A DNA stretch of 44,567 bases from Chryseobacterium potabilaquae (GCF_902728265.1 NZ_CACVBR010000031.1:1-44567); one strand, 5' to 3'; counted from the stretch's first letter, positions 24,355 to 33,361 are shown. A program made the numbers and translations. Notes: a model not told the origin generated them from the sequence alone.

Positions 24355-26226
24355 ATGACAAAAAAAATCTTAATTTTCAGTGTCTTTTTATGCTCTGTTT
24401 GGGGCTTTTCGCAACAGCTAAAACCCGTTGCCCAAAAGGTTTCAAATTATCATAAAGAGAAAAAAACTTTTCAAAAATTTGAACTGTTTGAAGTAGATAA
24501 TACTTCTAAAAAATTAGCTGAATACAAAAAAACAGCAACCGATATTTCAGTTCTAAAATTAAAAAAAGAAGAACTAAAAAAACTAGTACATGAAAAACCT
24601 GAATTTCTAGAAGTATCTTTTCCTTTTAGAGGTGATCAGAAAATTACAGTGGAGTTGTACAGAAATCAAATTTTCACGAATGACTTTAAAGTAACAACAG
24701 GAAAGGGAGAAGCTATAAATTATACTCCTGGAGTTTATTATCAGGGAATCGTAAAAGGAGATAATGAGTCTATTGTAGGATTTAGCTTTTTTGATGATGA
24801 TGTAGTTGCAATAGCTTCTACACCCCATCTTGGCAATCTTGTAGTAGGAAAAGTAAAAGATGCAGAGGATTTTGTAAGTTATTCAGAATCCACATTAACG
24901 GGTAAGAATCCTAATATTTGTGGAGCCAATGACTTGAAAGAAAATCAAGCTCAGAAAATATCCTATGATCCACAAGCAAAAGAGATGGCTGGTAGAGCAT
25001 CAAATAATTGTGTAAGAATATTTTATGAACTTACTTACAGAACATATCAGAATAATAATTATAATACAACAACTGCTACAAATTGGATGACAGCCATCCA
25101 TAATAATGTGGTAACTCTTTATAATAATGACGCGATTAGTGTTTCTATGAGTGGGATTCATATATGGAGTAATCAAGATCCTTATTATGGTAACCTTGAT
25201 AACTTCAGAAGCCAGAGAACTTCATTTAATGGTGATTTAGCCCATTTAGTAGATATGGGATCAGCTGGTGTTGCTTATTTAAATGGACTTTGTTCAAATG
25301 TTAAATATGGATATTCAGGTGTTTTTAAAAACTATTCAAATGTTCCTACCTATTCTTGGACAGTAGGAGTAGTAACGCATGAAATAGGACATAATTTAGG
25401 ATCTCCTCACACCCATGATTGTTCTTGGAATGGAAATAATACAGCGATTGATGCTTGCGGATCTTATGCCGGATATGGAGGAGGATGTAATGCGTCAATT
25501 CCTTCAGGAGGGGGAACAATTATGAGTTATTGCCATATGAGCCAGGCAGGTATTAATTTTAGTAATGGTTTTGGAAATCAACCAGGAACATTAATCAGAA
25601 ATACGATCGCTTCAAAGCAATGTCTTGGAAGTGGTTGTACCACAACTCCACCTACTGGTGGTGGCGGCGGAGAAGAAGGAGGTTGTACAGGTACTGTTAG
25701 TAGTATGGGGATAGGTAATATTACGCACAACTCTGCAGATGTATATTTTAATGGAACAGGATCAAATACTTGGAAGTATAGATTAATTACATTGGACGGA
25801 ATTATCATTAAAGATGGAATTACAAGTAGTACACAATTTAATATTTCTAATCTTCAATCGGGTACATACTATAAATTATTTATAACACCTGAGTGTAAAA
25901 ATGAATATCAAAAATCTCAAGTATTTTTAACTAATAATGGTTATTCACAAGGAATGCCAATGAATATGAAAAATAATGATATAAAATCTCAAGGGAATAA
26001 TGTGAAAATATATCCGAATCCTGCTAAAGATGTAATTGTTATTTCTTCTATGGAGCGTTTAAAATCATATAAAATATATGATGAATCAGGGAGATTGGTA
26101 CTTTCTTCATCAGTATTAAGTGGAAATAATATCAAGGTGGATCTTTCTTCAATAAATACTGGAAGCTATATTATCTCTATTGAAACTGAAAGAGAAACAA
26201 TAAATGAAAAATTAATTAAAAGATAA
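24355..26226 (+). CDS. secreted reprolysin-like zinc metalloprotease with T9SS sorting domain
   Basis: 623 residues. Signal peptide about 1-19 (KKILIFSVFLCSVWGFSQ); propeptide-like region to about 215; M12B/reprolysin-like catalytic domain about 215-435 with zinc site HEIGHNLGSPHTH from H342 and Met-turn IMSYCH; a Gly-rich linker (PPTGGGGGEEGG); a fibronectin type III-like module (about 455-525); and a type A T9SS C-terminal sorting domain from about 549 (VKIYPNPAKD...SGRLV...GSYIISI). It should cross the outer membrane by the type IX system and be released or anchored at the surface. A paralog follows immediately, separated only by a weak terminator. Confidence 0.92.
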   Translation: MTKKILIFSVFLCSVWGFSQQLKPVAQKVSNYHKEKKTFQKFELFEVDNTSKKLAEYKKTATDISVLKLKKEELKKLVHEKPEFLEVSFPFRGDQKITVELYRNQIFTNDFKVTTGKGEAINYTPGVYYQGIVKGDNESIVGFSFFDDDVVAIASTPHLGNLVVGKVKDAEDFVSYSESTLTGKNPNICGANDLKENQAQKISYDPQAKEMAGRASNNCVRIFYELTYRTYQNNNYNTTTATNWMTAIHNNVVTLYNNDAISVSMSGIHIWSNQDPYYGNLDNFRSQRTSFNGDLAHLVDMGSAGVAYLNGLCSNVKYGYSGVFKNYSNVPTYSWTVGVVTHEIGHNLGSPHTHDCSWNGNNTAIDACGSYAGYGGGCNASIPSGGGTIMSYCHMSQAGINFSNGFGNQPGTLIRNTIASKQCLGSGCTTTPPTGGGGGEEGGCTGTVSSMGIGNITHNSADVYFNGTGSNTWKYRLITLDGIIIKDGITSSTQFNISNLQSGTYYKLFITPECKNEYQKSQVFLTNNGYSQGMPMNMKNNDIKSQGNNVKIYPNPAKDVIVISSMERLKSYKIYDESGRLVLSSSVLSGNNIKVDLSSINTGSYIISIETERETINEKLIKR

Positions 26227-26260
26227 CATATAAATAAATATTAGATTCGAAAAATTAAAA

Positions 26261-26294
26261 TAAGGTTTGGGTTATTTAATCCAGGCCTTATTTG
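26261..26294 (+). terminator. probable terminator between the two metalloprotease genes
   Basis: TAAGGTTTGGGTT (26261-26273) pairs fully, counting G-U pairs, with AATCCAGGCCTTA (26278-26290) around loop ATTT. Only a short T-run follows, so some read-through is likely. Confidence 0.6.
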
Positions 26295-26416
26295 TGTTAT
26301 GATGCATGGAATAATTAAATTAATATGCTATAATAAAAAATATGTTTATTAAATATATTTTTTTTGTCTTGTGTATGTTTTTTTTACTAAATTTAAATAG
26401 TACTAAAAAACATAAA

Positions 26417-28582
26417 ATGAGTAGAAAAATTATTTTTTTTAGCATGTTTCTGTGCTTGATTCAGGTTTTTTCACAACATTTGAATCCAATTTCTAAAAAA
26501 ATATCAGAAAGCCATAAAGCAGGGGCTTCTTTTAAATCATACTCATTGTTTGAGTCTAATCCCCGTTCTTTACAACTTCCTATCTATCAAAAAGCGGCTA
26601 CTGATATCAGTGTAATGAATATTGATTATGCTGTATTGCAAGAAATTCTAAAAGATAAGCCTGAGTCTTTAGAGATATCTTTTCCGTTTAATGGGAATAA
26701 AAATATAACTATTGAATTACTTAAAAATAATATTTTCACAGATCATTTTAGAGTACAGACCAATGAAGGAAAAATATTATCCTATAATCCGGGAGTTTAT
26801 TATCAAGGGATTGTAAAAGGAGATTTTAACTCTATTGTTGCTTTCAGTTTTTTTGAAAATGATGTAGTAGGTATAGCTTCTACTCCGGAATTGGGAAACA
26901 TTGTGGTGGGAAAAGTAAAAAATTCAGATGATTTTGTAAGTTATTCCGAATCAAAATTAACCGGAAAAAATCCTTTTATTTGTGGTGTTGATGAATTTAA
27001 AACACAAGATAAATTAAATGGATCTCCTGATCTTAAAAGCGTAAATAAAAATGTGGCAATGAGCCAAAACTGTGTAAGGGTATATTATGAGATTTGTTTT
27101 GCTGCTTACCAAAATAACAATTCCGATATCACAACAGTAACGAATTGGTTGACCGCTATTCATAATAATATTGCAACACTTTATTATAATGATGATATTA
27201 AAACGGCTTTAAGTGAAATATTTGTATGGGTAACGCAAGATCCTTATACAGGAACTCCCAATGATAATTTAAATAATTTTAGAAATACAAGACTCACGTT
27301 TAATGGAGATTTAGCACATCTTATTAATTCTCCTTCAACAACGAGTGTAGCCTATCTCAATTCTCTTTGTACAGAGTATCGATATGCATATTCTGGTGTT
27401 TCTCAAACCTATTCCAATGTTCCAGTGTATTCTTGGACGGTAGGGGCTATGGCTCATGAAATGGGGCATGGATTAGGGTCTCCTCATACTCATGCATGTG
27501 CTTGGAATGGAAATAATACTGCTATTGATGGATGCGGAGCACAAGCAGGTTATAATGAAGGATGCAGTGGTGTAATTCCTTCCTCGGGAACTATTATGAG
27601 TTATTGTCATCTTATTCCTGGAGTAGGTATTAACTTTAGTTATGGTTTTGGGCCTCAACCAGCACAATTGATTAGAAATACAATTGACACCAAAGCGTGT
27701 TTAGGTACGGATTGTACGACCTCTTGTGGAATGCCAATTACAGATATTAGCTTTGTTAATATTACACAAAACTCTGCAGGTGTAGTTATTAATGATGTTA
27801 TATCTTCTTCTTGGAAGTATAAACTTACCACAATAGACGGAACTTTAGTGTCAGTAGGAAATACCAATTCACCCAATTTTAATATGACTAATCTTCAACC
27901 TGGAACTTATTATAGATTATATTTGGGAACTTCTTGTTCCTTGGCAGATGCATATCTTATATCTAGAATATTTTTGACAGATGCTGATTGGTGTAATAGT
28001 ATACCACTCAAAGACTCAGGAGGAGATTTTGGTAATTATGGAAATAATGAAATACTCATAAAAACTTTTTATCCAACTTCAGGATCGTCCCTCACTTTAA
28101 TGTTCCCTGATTTTGCATTAGAAAAAGATTACGATTTTATGTATATTTATAACGGGCCATCCACATCATCTCCTTTATTTTCAAATGGAAATGAGGTTAC
28201 GGGAAATGCTATACCTGGTCCTTATACTTCAACGCATTCTACAGGAGCTATTACGATTAAGTTTGTTTCTGATACGGATGTTACGGATGCAGGATGGAAA
28301 GCTAATTTTTCATGCAACTTCCTGGCAATTGAAGAAGGTGATGTAAAAGATAAAATGGTAAATATTTATCCAAATCCAGCAAAAAATACCATTACAGTTT
28401 CTTCGGTAGAAATTGTAAAATCATATACAATATATGACGAATCCGGAAGACTAATCAAAGGTGATGTACCTTATAAAGGAAATAAATTTGATGTAGATAT
28501 TTCCTCATTTGCAGCGGGAAATTATATAATGACCATAAGAATGAAAAATCAAACAATTAATAAAAAACTTATTATACAATAG
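26417..28582 (+). CDS. secreted reprolysin-like zinc metalloprotease with CUB and T9SS sorting domains
   Basis: 721 residues from ATG 26417. That start gives a clean signal peptide (MSRKIIFFSMFLCLIQVFSQ); an in-frame ATG at 26342 adds a second hydrophobic stretch with no expected role. The order is propeptide, M12B-like catalytic domain with HEMGHGLGSPHTH from H347 and Met-turn IMSYCH, an FnIII-like module (about 445-520), a CUB-like domain absent from the upstream paralog (about 527-640; DSGGDFGNYGNNE, YDFMYIYNGP, FVSDTDVTDAGWKANFSC), and a T9SS type A sorting domain from about 647 (VNIYPNPAKN). Propeptide and catalytic domains align closely with the previous gene, so this is a tandem duplication with a diverged accessory module. 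Confidence 0.92.
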   Translation: MSRKIIFFSMFLCLIQVFSQHLNPISKKISESHKAGASFKSYSLFESNPRSLQLPIYQKAATDISVMNIDYAVLQEILKDKPESLEISFPFNGNKNITIELLKNNIFTDHFRVQTNEGKILSYNPGVYYQGIVKGDFNSIVAFSFFENDVVGIASTPELGNIVVGKVKNSDDFVSYSESKLTGKNPFICGVDEFKTQDKLNGSPDLKSVNKNVAMSQNCVRVYYEICFAAYQNNNSDITTVTNWLTAIHNNIATLYYNDDIKTALSEIFVWVTQDPYTGTPNDNLNNFRNTRLTFNGDLAHLINSPSTTSVAYLNSLCTEYRYAYSGVSQTYSNVPVYSWTVGAMAHEMGHGLGSPHTHACAWNGNNTAIDGCGAQAGYNEGCSGVIPSSGTIMSYCHLIPGVGINFSYGFGPQPAQLIRNTIDTKACLGTDCTTSCGMPITDISFVNITQNSAGVVINDVISSSWKYKLTTIDGTLVSVGNTNSPNFNMTNLQPGTYYRLYLGTSCSLADAYLISRIFLTDADWCNSIPLKDSGGDFGNYGNNEILIKTFYPTSGSSLTLMFPDFALEKDYDFMYIYNGPSTSSPLFSNGNEVTGNAIPGPYTSTHSTGAITIKFVSDTDVTDAGWKANFSCNFLAIEEGDVKDKMVNIYPNPAKNTITVSSVEIVKSYTIYDESGRLIKGDVPYKGNKFDVDISSFAAGNYIMTIRMKNQTINKKLIIQ

Positions 28583-28676
28583 GATTTTAATAATAAATTT
28601 TGTTGTAAAACGTATTAATTTATTTAACATAAAACATTTCGGCTTGAATTTTGCTTAGATTCCGCGGAATAATTTT

Positions 28677-28684
28677 TAAATTTG
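28677..28684 (+). promoter_or_regulatory. -7 box TAAATTTG of the GHMP kinase gene
   Basis: Exact TAnnTTTG match 20 bases before ATG 28705, with TTTTG at 28649-28653 as a possible -33 element (23 bases). Its position supports the start at 28705 rather than the in-frame TTG at 28651. Confidence 0.55.
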
Positions 28685-28704
28685 TAAAAAGATTTATTAT
28701 CAAG

Positions 28705-29631
28705 ATGACCAACCCACTATTTTATGCAAAAATAATTCTGTTTGGAGAATATGGGATGATTGAAGATTCTCAAGGGCTTGTTGTTCCTTATAGCTTCTAT
28801 AAGGGAACTTTGAAATTTTCTGAAACAGGTTCTGAATTTGAAAAAAAATCCAATATTCATCTTCAGAAATATGCTGAATATTTAGAAAAATTAGTTCTTA
28901 TGAATGATTTTGTTCTGGATATTGAGCGCTTTAAAACAGATATTTTAAATGGACTCTTTTTTGATTCTAATATACCTCAAGGATATGGAGTGGGAAGTTC
29001 AGGCGCCTTAGTAGCGGCTATTTTTGAAAAATATTCTATAAAAAAACATAATCCTGAAAATATTTCGAAAGATAATTTGAAGAATCTAAAGAATGTTTTT
29101 GGTGAAATGGAAAGTTATTTTCACGGGAAAAGTTCAGGAATGGATCCTTTGATTTGTTACATGAATTTACCTATTCTTATTGAAAATAAAGAGAACATGG
29201 ACAAAGTTGCTATCCCTAAAGGAGAAGAAGGAAAAGGAGCGATTTTCCTGATAGACTCAGGTATAACAGGAGAAACAGGTCCTATGATCCAAATTTTCTT
29301 TGAAAAAATGAAAACGGAAGGTTTCCGTAAAACATTGAAAGAAGAATTTATCCGTTACAATAATGCATGTATTGATACTTTTTTAAAAAAAGATATGAAT
29401 CCGTTCTTTAGAAATTTAAAAAAACTTTCGCATTGGGCATATGAACATTTTCGTCCTATGATCCCGGAAAGTATTTTTAATATTTGGAAAAAAGGATTGG
29501 ACTCTAATGCTTACTATTTAAAACTGTGTGGAAGCGGCGGCGGTGGATATATTTTAGGTTTTACTAAAGATTATGAAAAAGCTGAAAAAATGCTTGATGG
29601 ATTCCATAAAGAAGTAATCTATAGATTCTAA
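28705..29631 (+). CDS. mevalonate-kinase-like GHMP kinase
   Basis: 308 residues from ATG 28705. N-terminal KIILFGEYGMI (GHMP motif 1 with the usual GEH/GEY position), motif 2 IPQGYGVGSSGALVAAI (the phosphate-binding loop), HGKSSGMDPLICY with the catalytic Asp, and motif 3 LKLCGSGGGGYILGF near the C-terminus. Mevalonate kinase phosphorylates mevalonate to 5-phosphomevalonate for isoprenoid synthesis. The next gene is a UbiA-type prenyltransferase three codons downstream, which supports an isoprenoid role. Other GHMP substrates cannot be excluded by sequence alone. Confidence 0.82.
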   Translation: MTNPLFYAKIILFGEYGMIEDSQGLVVPYSFYKGTLKFSETGSEFEKKSNIHLQKYAEYLEKLVLMNDFVLDIERFKTDILNGLFFDSNIPQGYGVGSSGALVAAIFEKYSIKKHNPENISKDNLKNLKNVFGEMESYFHGKSSGMDPLICYMNLPILIENKENMDKVAIPKGEEGKGAIFLIDSGITGETGPMIQIFFEKMKTEGFRKTLKEEFIRYNNACIDTFLKKDMNPFFRNLKKLSHWAYEHFRPMIPESIFNIWKKGLDSNAYYLKLCGSGGGGYILGFTKDYEKAEKMLDGFHKEVIYRF

Positions 29632-29643
29632 ATAGTGTTGTGG

Positions 29644-30576
29644 ATGAATTCTGAAAAAGAAATTTTACAACAAAACTTTATTAAAAAATCTTTATTATAT
29701 AGATTTTCACAGTTTCTAGGAGTTCTTCTAGGAGCTCGTTTTTTTATAGCAGTATTACTTACCTTTGCTCTTTATGTCTCTACTTTTTTCCTTTTTAACC
29801 AAGAAGAGTCATTCAGAAATTTTGTTTTTGACTTCAAAGTACATGGTATTATTTTCTGTACGGTTTTAACCATTCTTGCAGGAGGTATTATTAATCAATT
29901 TTACGATTTAGAAAAAGATCATATCGTAAAACCATTCAGAACAAGAATACAAAAATTCATTAAGCAAAAGTACTTTTTATATGCCTATTTAATTTTATGT
30001 GTTGTTTCATTGGGGGTGGCCTGGATGATCTCTCATAGAGTTTTTGTTTTTTTTGTCGTTTATCAATTTTTTATGTGGTTTTATAGCCATAAATTAAGTC
30101 GGATTATAATTCTTAATAATTTTACTTTCGTAAGCCTCACTTTGTACCCATTTTTTGGAATGATGGTATATTATCAGACATTCTCAGGGAAAATATTTCT
30201 TATGGCTATTTTTCTATTCCTGATTCTTTTATGCATTGATATAGTGAAAGACATTCTTACAAAAAATGTAGATAAAGCTTTTGGATATAACACAATCCCT
30301 AATTATTTTAAAAGTAGAAATACTAAAATTATTATCATCGCTTTATTAATAGTGACGATGCTTGTATCTATGAAAATTATTTATAAAATGGGAATTTCAG
30401 GGTTCATGGCTTACTATTTTATTTTAGGATTATTTATTATTATTTTCTGTATATATTTACTTTTAGACTATTCTAGAAAAAGTAAATTAGTTACTTTAAA
30501 TATTCTTCGTTTATGGGTATTCATTGGTATTATCGCCATGCTTTTAAATGGAATAGAAAACAGATTTATAGATTAA
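29644..30576 (+). CDS. UbiA-family prenyltransferase
   Basis: 310 residues from ATG 29644 (GTG 29635 and TTG 29638 are in-frame alternatives). Eight or nine membrane helices and the two Asp-rich sites of the family: N84-Q-F-Y-D88-L-E-K-D92 and D199-I-V-K-D203 (CIDIVKDILTKNVDKAFG). UbiA enzymes transfer a prenyl chain from a diphosphate donor to an aromatic or glycerol-phosphate acceptor in the inner membrane. Homologs in Flavobacteriia are often labelled geranylgeranylglycerol-phosphate geranylgeranyltransferase, but the acceptor has not been fixed by sequence. Cotranscribed with the mevalonate-kinase-like gene. Confidence 0.85.
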   Translation: MNSEKEILQQNFIKKSLLYRFSQFLGVLLGARFFIAVLLTFALYVSTFFLFNQEESFRNFVFDFKVHGIIFCTVLTILAGGIINQFYDLEKDHIVKPFRTRIQKFIKQKYFLYAYLILCVVSLGVAWMISHRVFVFFVVYQFFMWFYSHKLSRIIILNNFTFVSLTLYPFFGMMVYYQTFSGKIFLMAIFLFLILLCIDIVKDILTKNVDKAFGYNTIPNYFKSRNTKIIIIALLIVTMLVSMKIIYKMGISGFMAYYFILGLFIIIFCIYLLLDYSRKSKLVTLNILRLWVFIGIIAMLLNGIENRFID

Positions 30577-30596
30577 AATAATTTAGCTTAATTCCT

Positions 30597-30604
30597 TACC
30601 TTTG
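30597..30604 (+). promoter_or_regulatory. -7 box TACCTTTG of the proline dehydrogenase gene
   Basis: Exact TAnnTTTG match followed by C, 24 bases before the start at 30629. The -33 element is unclear. Confidence 0.55.
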
Positions 30605-30628
30605 CAACAATAAATTTAATTAAAAAGA

Positions 30629-31792
30629 ATGCCCATTTTTAATGATACTAAAGTTGCATTTGCCGACAAATCTGATGCACAATTAAGAAAAGCGTATTGG
30701 ATGTTTAAAATGATTGAACAACCTACCCTTACCAAACTTGGAACCTCAGTTCTTAACTTTACTGTTCATAATAATTTTCCATTTGTTAGCGGAATTGTGA
30801 AAAAAACGTTATTTGAACAATTTTGTGGTGGAGAGACACGCGAAGAAAGCATGAAAGTTGTAAAACAGTTATTTAAGAGAGGAGTAGGAAGTATATTTGA
30901 TTACTCTATTGAAGGAAAAGAAGATGAAGAAACTTTTGATGCTGTTTGTAAAGAAATCAAAGATATTGTAAGGTTTTCTGTTGGAAATCCTGCAATTCCT
31001 TTTATTGTATTTAAGCCTACTGCTTTTGGAAGAATTGATTTATATGAATTAGTAGGTAAGCAAGCAGAGCTTACTTCTAGCCAAAAGCAAGAATGGGATA
31101 ATGTTGTAAAACGATTTGATGAAGTATGTAAACTATGTCATGAAAGTAATAAAAAAGTAATGATAGATGCGGAGGAAACATGGATGCAGGATGCAGCTGA
31201 TAGTCTATGTGAAGAAATGATGGAGAAATATAATACGGAGACACCTATTGTTTGGAATACCATTCAGATGTATAGAAAAGGAAGGCTGGAGTATATGGAA
31301 GAACACCTTCAAAGAGCCATAGAAAAAGGGTATTATATTGGGTATAAAATTGTAAGAGGCGCTTATATGGAAAAAGAAAGGGCAAGAGCAGTTGAAAAAG
31401 GCTATCCCGATCCCATTCAACCCAATAAGGAAGCATCTGATAAAAATTATAATGCCGGAATTGATTTTGTAATGAACCATTTAGATAAAGTCTCTGCTTT
31501 TTTTGGTACTCATAATGAAATTTCTTCTGAATTGGTCATGGATAAAATGAAGGCTAAAGGATTGAATAACGATGATTCACATATTTATTTTGGACAGTTA
31601 TTTGGAATGAGTGATAATATCACCTTCTTTTTATCGGATAAAGGTTATAATGCTGCTAAATATCTGCCGTATGGGCCTGTAAAAGATGTAGTGCCTTATC
31701 TTACAAGAAGAGCTCAAGAAAATACTTCGGTCGCTGGGCAAACCGGACGAGAATTGGGACTTATTAAAAGAGAATTAGAAAGAAGAAAGTAA
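30629..31792 (+). CDS. proline dehydrogenase
   Basis: 387 residues, monofunctional (no P5C dehydrogenase domain). TIM-barrel flavoenzyme signatures: IPFIVFKPTAFGR, KVMIDAEETWMQ, the family block GYKIVRGAYMEKERARAVEKGYP, FFGTHNE, and the C-terminal PYGPVKDVVPYLTRRAQENTS that shapes the proline site. It oxidises proline to pyrroline-5-carboxylate with FAD at the inner membrane, passing electrons to quinone. The partner P5C dehydrogenase is not in this window. Confidence 0.92.
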   Translation: MPIFNDTKVAFADKSDAQLRKAYWMFKMIEQPTLTKLGTSVLNFTVHNNFPFVSGIVKKTLFEQFCGGETREESMKVVKQLFKRGVGSIFDYSIEGKEDEETFDAVCKEIKDIVRFSVGNPAIPFIVFKPTAFGRIDLYELVGKQAELTSSQKQEWDNVVKRFDEVCKLCHESNKKVMIDAEETWMQDAADSLCEEMMEKYNTETPIVWNTIQMYRKGRLEYMEEHLQRAIEKGYYIGYKIVRGAYMEKERARAVEKGYPDPIQPNKEASDKNYNAGIDFVMNHLDKVSAFFGTHNEISSELVMDKMKAKGLNNDDSHIYFGQLFGMSDNITFFLSDKGYNAAKYLPYGPVKDVVPYLTRRAQENTSVAGQTGRELGLIKRELERRK

Positions 31793-31815
31793 TATAATAC
31801 ATAATAATTACTATT

Positions 31816-31847
31816 AAATCCTTGCAAAATTTTTGTAGGGATTTTTT
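31816..31847 (+). terminator. terminator after proline dehydrogenase
   Basis: AAATCC and CAAAA pair with TTTTG and GGGATTT around a short internal bulge, followed by six T. Confidence 0.65.
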
Positions 31848-32047
31848 AGTTAAATAATTAAAATCGATTTATCTCAAGCATATAATAAATAGATATTTTA
31901 TATGTGTAAAGCTTGTTATTTTAGTATTATTTTGCTAACTTTAGTATAAATCATTTTGATGCATAGTTATAATTACGAAGGTTATAAAGGAATATAATAT
32001 TATCAACCTTATAAAACACAACCTTAGTTTTTTTCTTCAAATATTGT

Positions 32048-32075
32048 TTGCCTGGTTAATTGTTTAATCAGGCAA
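32048..32075 (-). terminator. hairpin just after the XRE regulator stop codon
   Basis: TTGCCTGgTTAA (32048-32059) pairs with TTAAtCAGGCAA (32064-32075), three bases after the minus-strand stop. The T-run on the minus side is poor, so it may be a weak terminator or a stabilising 3' end. Confidence 0.45.
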
Positions 32076-32077
32076 TT

Positions 32078-32617
32078 TTATGGCTCAAAACTTTCAAATT
32101 TTCCATTTTCATAAAATATAACAATTCGTTTTATCTTACTTTCTTGATTATCAGTTTTTTGAGTTTTATTTTCACGAGGAAAATTTTCTAATGGCTGAGA
32201 ATCGCATATTTTTTCTTCTTCTTTACTTGGGGATGGGATAGACGATTCTCGTGGATTTTGTTTTATAGGTTCATAATGGGGTTCTTCTATTTCAAAATCA
32301 TTATTATTTTTCATCATAGCAAAAAGATCGGGCAGAGGAGTCGCTTTAGGTTTTTCTTCCTCTTCAAATGGTTCAATAGAATCATCGATTATTTCCAAAT
32401 CGGATTTAAGCATTTCTCCATCACCTGTCACAAGCCAATCCCATAAAATTTCTGGAAATCGGGATTTAATTTTTATGATAAATTCTAAAGAGGGTTTATT
32501 TCTACCAGATGTAATATGAGAAATGGAGGAACGCTGCACATCAATCTCATCAGCAAATTCTGATGATGTTAGTCGTGAGTACTCTATTACTTTTGAAATT
32601 CTATCATTTAGACTCAT
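32078..32617 (-). CDS. XRE-family helix-turn-helix regulator with long acidic tail
   Basis: 179 residues. The N-terminal 65 or so are an XRE/Cro-type DNA-binding domain: ISKVIEYSRLTSSEFADEIDVQRSSISHITSGRNKPSLEFIIKI, with the second helix-recognition helix pair in EFADEIDVQRSSISHI, followed by FPEILWDWLVTGDGEML. The remainder is hydrophilic, rich in Glu, Pro, Ser and Lys, and probably disordered; the end (IKRIVIFYENGKFESFEP) is conserved-looking. Proteins with this layout are common and uncharacterised in Flavobacteriia. It is transcribed away from the large non-coding region that holds several copies of a 12-base palindrome, one covering its own promoter, so autorepression is likely. Confidence 0.82.
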   Translation of the reverse strand: MSLNDRISKVIEYSRLTSSEFADEIDVQRSSISHITSGRNKPSLEFIIKIKSRFPEILWDWLVTGDGEMLKSDLEIIDDSIEPFEEEEKPKATPLPDLFAMMKNNNDFEIEEPHYEPIKQNPRESSIPSPSKEEEKICDSQPLENFPRENKTQKTDNQESKIKRIVIFYENGKFESFEP

Positions 32618-32637
32618 ACAATAAGCTTTTAATTGAA

Positions 32638-32649
32638 TTACAAATGTAA
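32638..32649. promoter_or_regulatory. candidate operator copy 1 (TTACAAATGTAA)
   Basis: Imperfect palindrome TTACA-AA-TGTAA overlapping the -7 box of the XRE gene. Confidence 0.45.
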
Positions 32650-32672
32650 ATAATATAATTTACAAATGCAAA
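32641..32672 (-). promoter_or_regulatory. promoter of the XRE regulator
   Basis: On the minus strand TTTG (32669-32672) and TACATTTG (32641-32648) lie exactly 20 bases apart, an excellent match to the Bacteroidetes consensus, with the ATG about 24 bases downstream. Both elements fall inside copies of the palindromic motif TTACAAATGTAA. Confidence 0.65.
32660..32671. promoter_or_regulatory. candidate operator copy 2 (TTACAAATGCAA)
   Basis: One-base variant of copy 1, starting 22 bases from it (two helical turns), overlapping the -33 element of the XRE gene. Confidence 0.45.
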
Positions 32673-32696
32673 TTAAAGAAATGGAAAGAATATAAC

Positions 32697-32717
32697 TTTG
32701 TAAATATACAAATGTAA
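32697..32717. promoter_or_regulatory. candidate operator copy 3 with perfect TTTGTA-N4-TACAAA repeat
   Basis: ATACAAATGTAA at 32706-32717 overlaps the perfect inverted repeat TTTGTA-AATA-TACAAA at 32697-32712. Confidence 0.45.
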
Positions 32718-33078
32718 ATAGGTAATTAACTGATATTTAATTATTTATATATTCACTTCAAAAATCCAAGTTTTTTTATTTAACATTTTTTCCATAATTA
32801 ACTCACTAGATCTCTTTTCTCTTTAAAATAGAGAAGAAGGTAAAATTTGAAAATTGAATAGATATAAACTACCATCAATAAACACTAAAAGGCTATATTT
32901 TGGCCAAAAAGACATAAGTATGTGATTATCTATCTAAAAATATAAAAAAACGACTAATTTAAGAGATAAATACCCTTGTATAAAGGAAGCATACTCAATA
33001 CTTATATCAAATAGGGATCGGATTTGTATTAAAGTCAGTATTGGTGGGATAGACTAAAATTAAGAGACAAATTTTCAA

Positions 33079-33292
33079 TTATCAACAAGTTTACATTTGT
33101 ATATTTATTAATTTATTTGTTTTTCCACATCTATTTGTGTTTAATATATTAATACTCAAATGTTGAAAAAATAAGGTTTTGCCTATTAAAGTATATTTAA
33201 TATTATTATTGAGATGAAATACATAAATTCCTGATTATTATATATTTAGTAATATCCATTTGAATTTTTCGCAATCCACAATTTTATCCACA
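33079..33292 (+). other. cluster of four DnaA-box-like 9-mers
   Basis: TTATCAACA (33079-33087), TTTTCCACA (33121-33129), CAATCCACA (33272-33280) and TTATCCACA (33284-33292), all on the + strand. The last matches the DnaA-box consensus exactly; the first two differ at one position and the third at two. Function as an origin is not shown. Confidence 0.3.
33091..33102. promoter_or_regulatory. candidate operator copy 4 (TTACATTTGTAT)
   Basis: Reverse-complement form of the palindromic motif, lying among the DnaA-box-like sites. Confidence 0.35.
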
Positions 33293-33324
33293 GACATTAT
33301 GGCATTTTACATTGTTTAACTAAG

Positions 33325-33336
33325 TTACAAATGTTA
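33325..33336. promoter_or_regulatory. candidate operator copy 5 (TTACAAATGTTA)
   Basis: Lies about 26 bases upstream of the -7 box of the M14 peptidase gene, over the region where its -33 element is expected. Confidence 0.35.
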
Positions 33337-33361
33337 ATTATGTTATTTATATAAAAATTTT

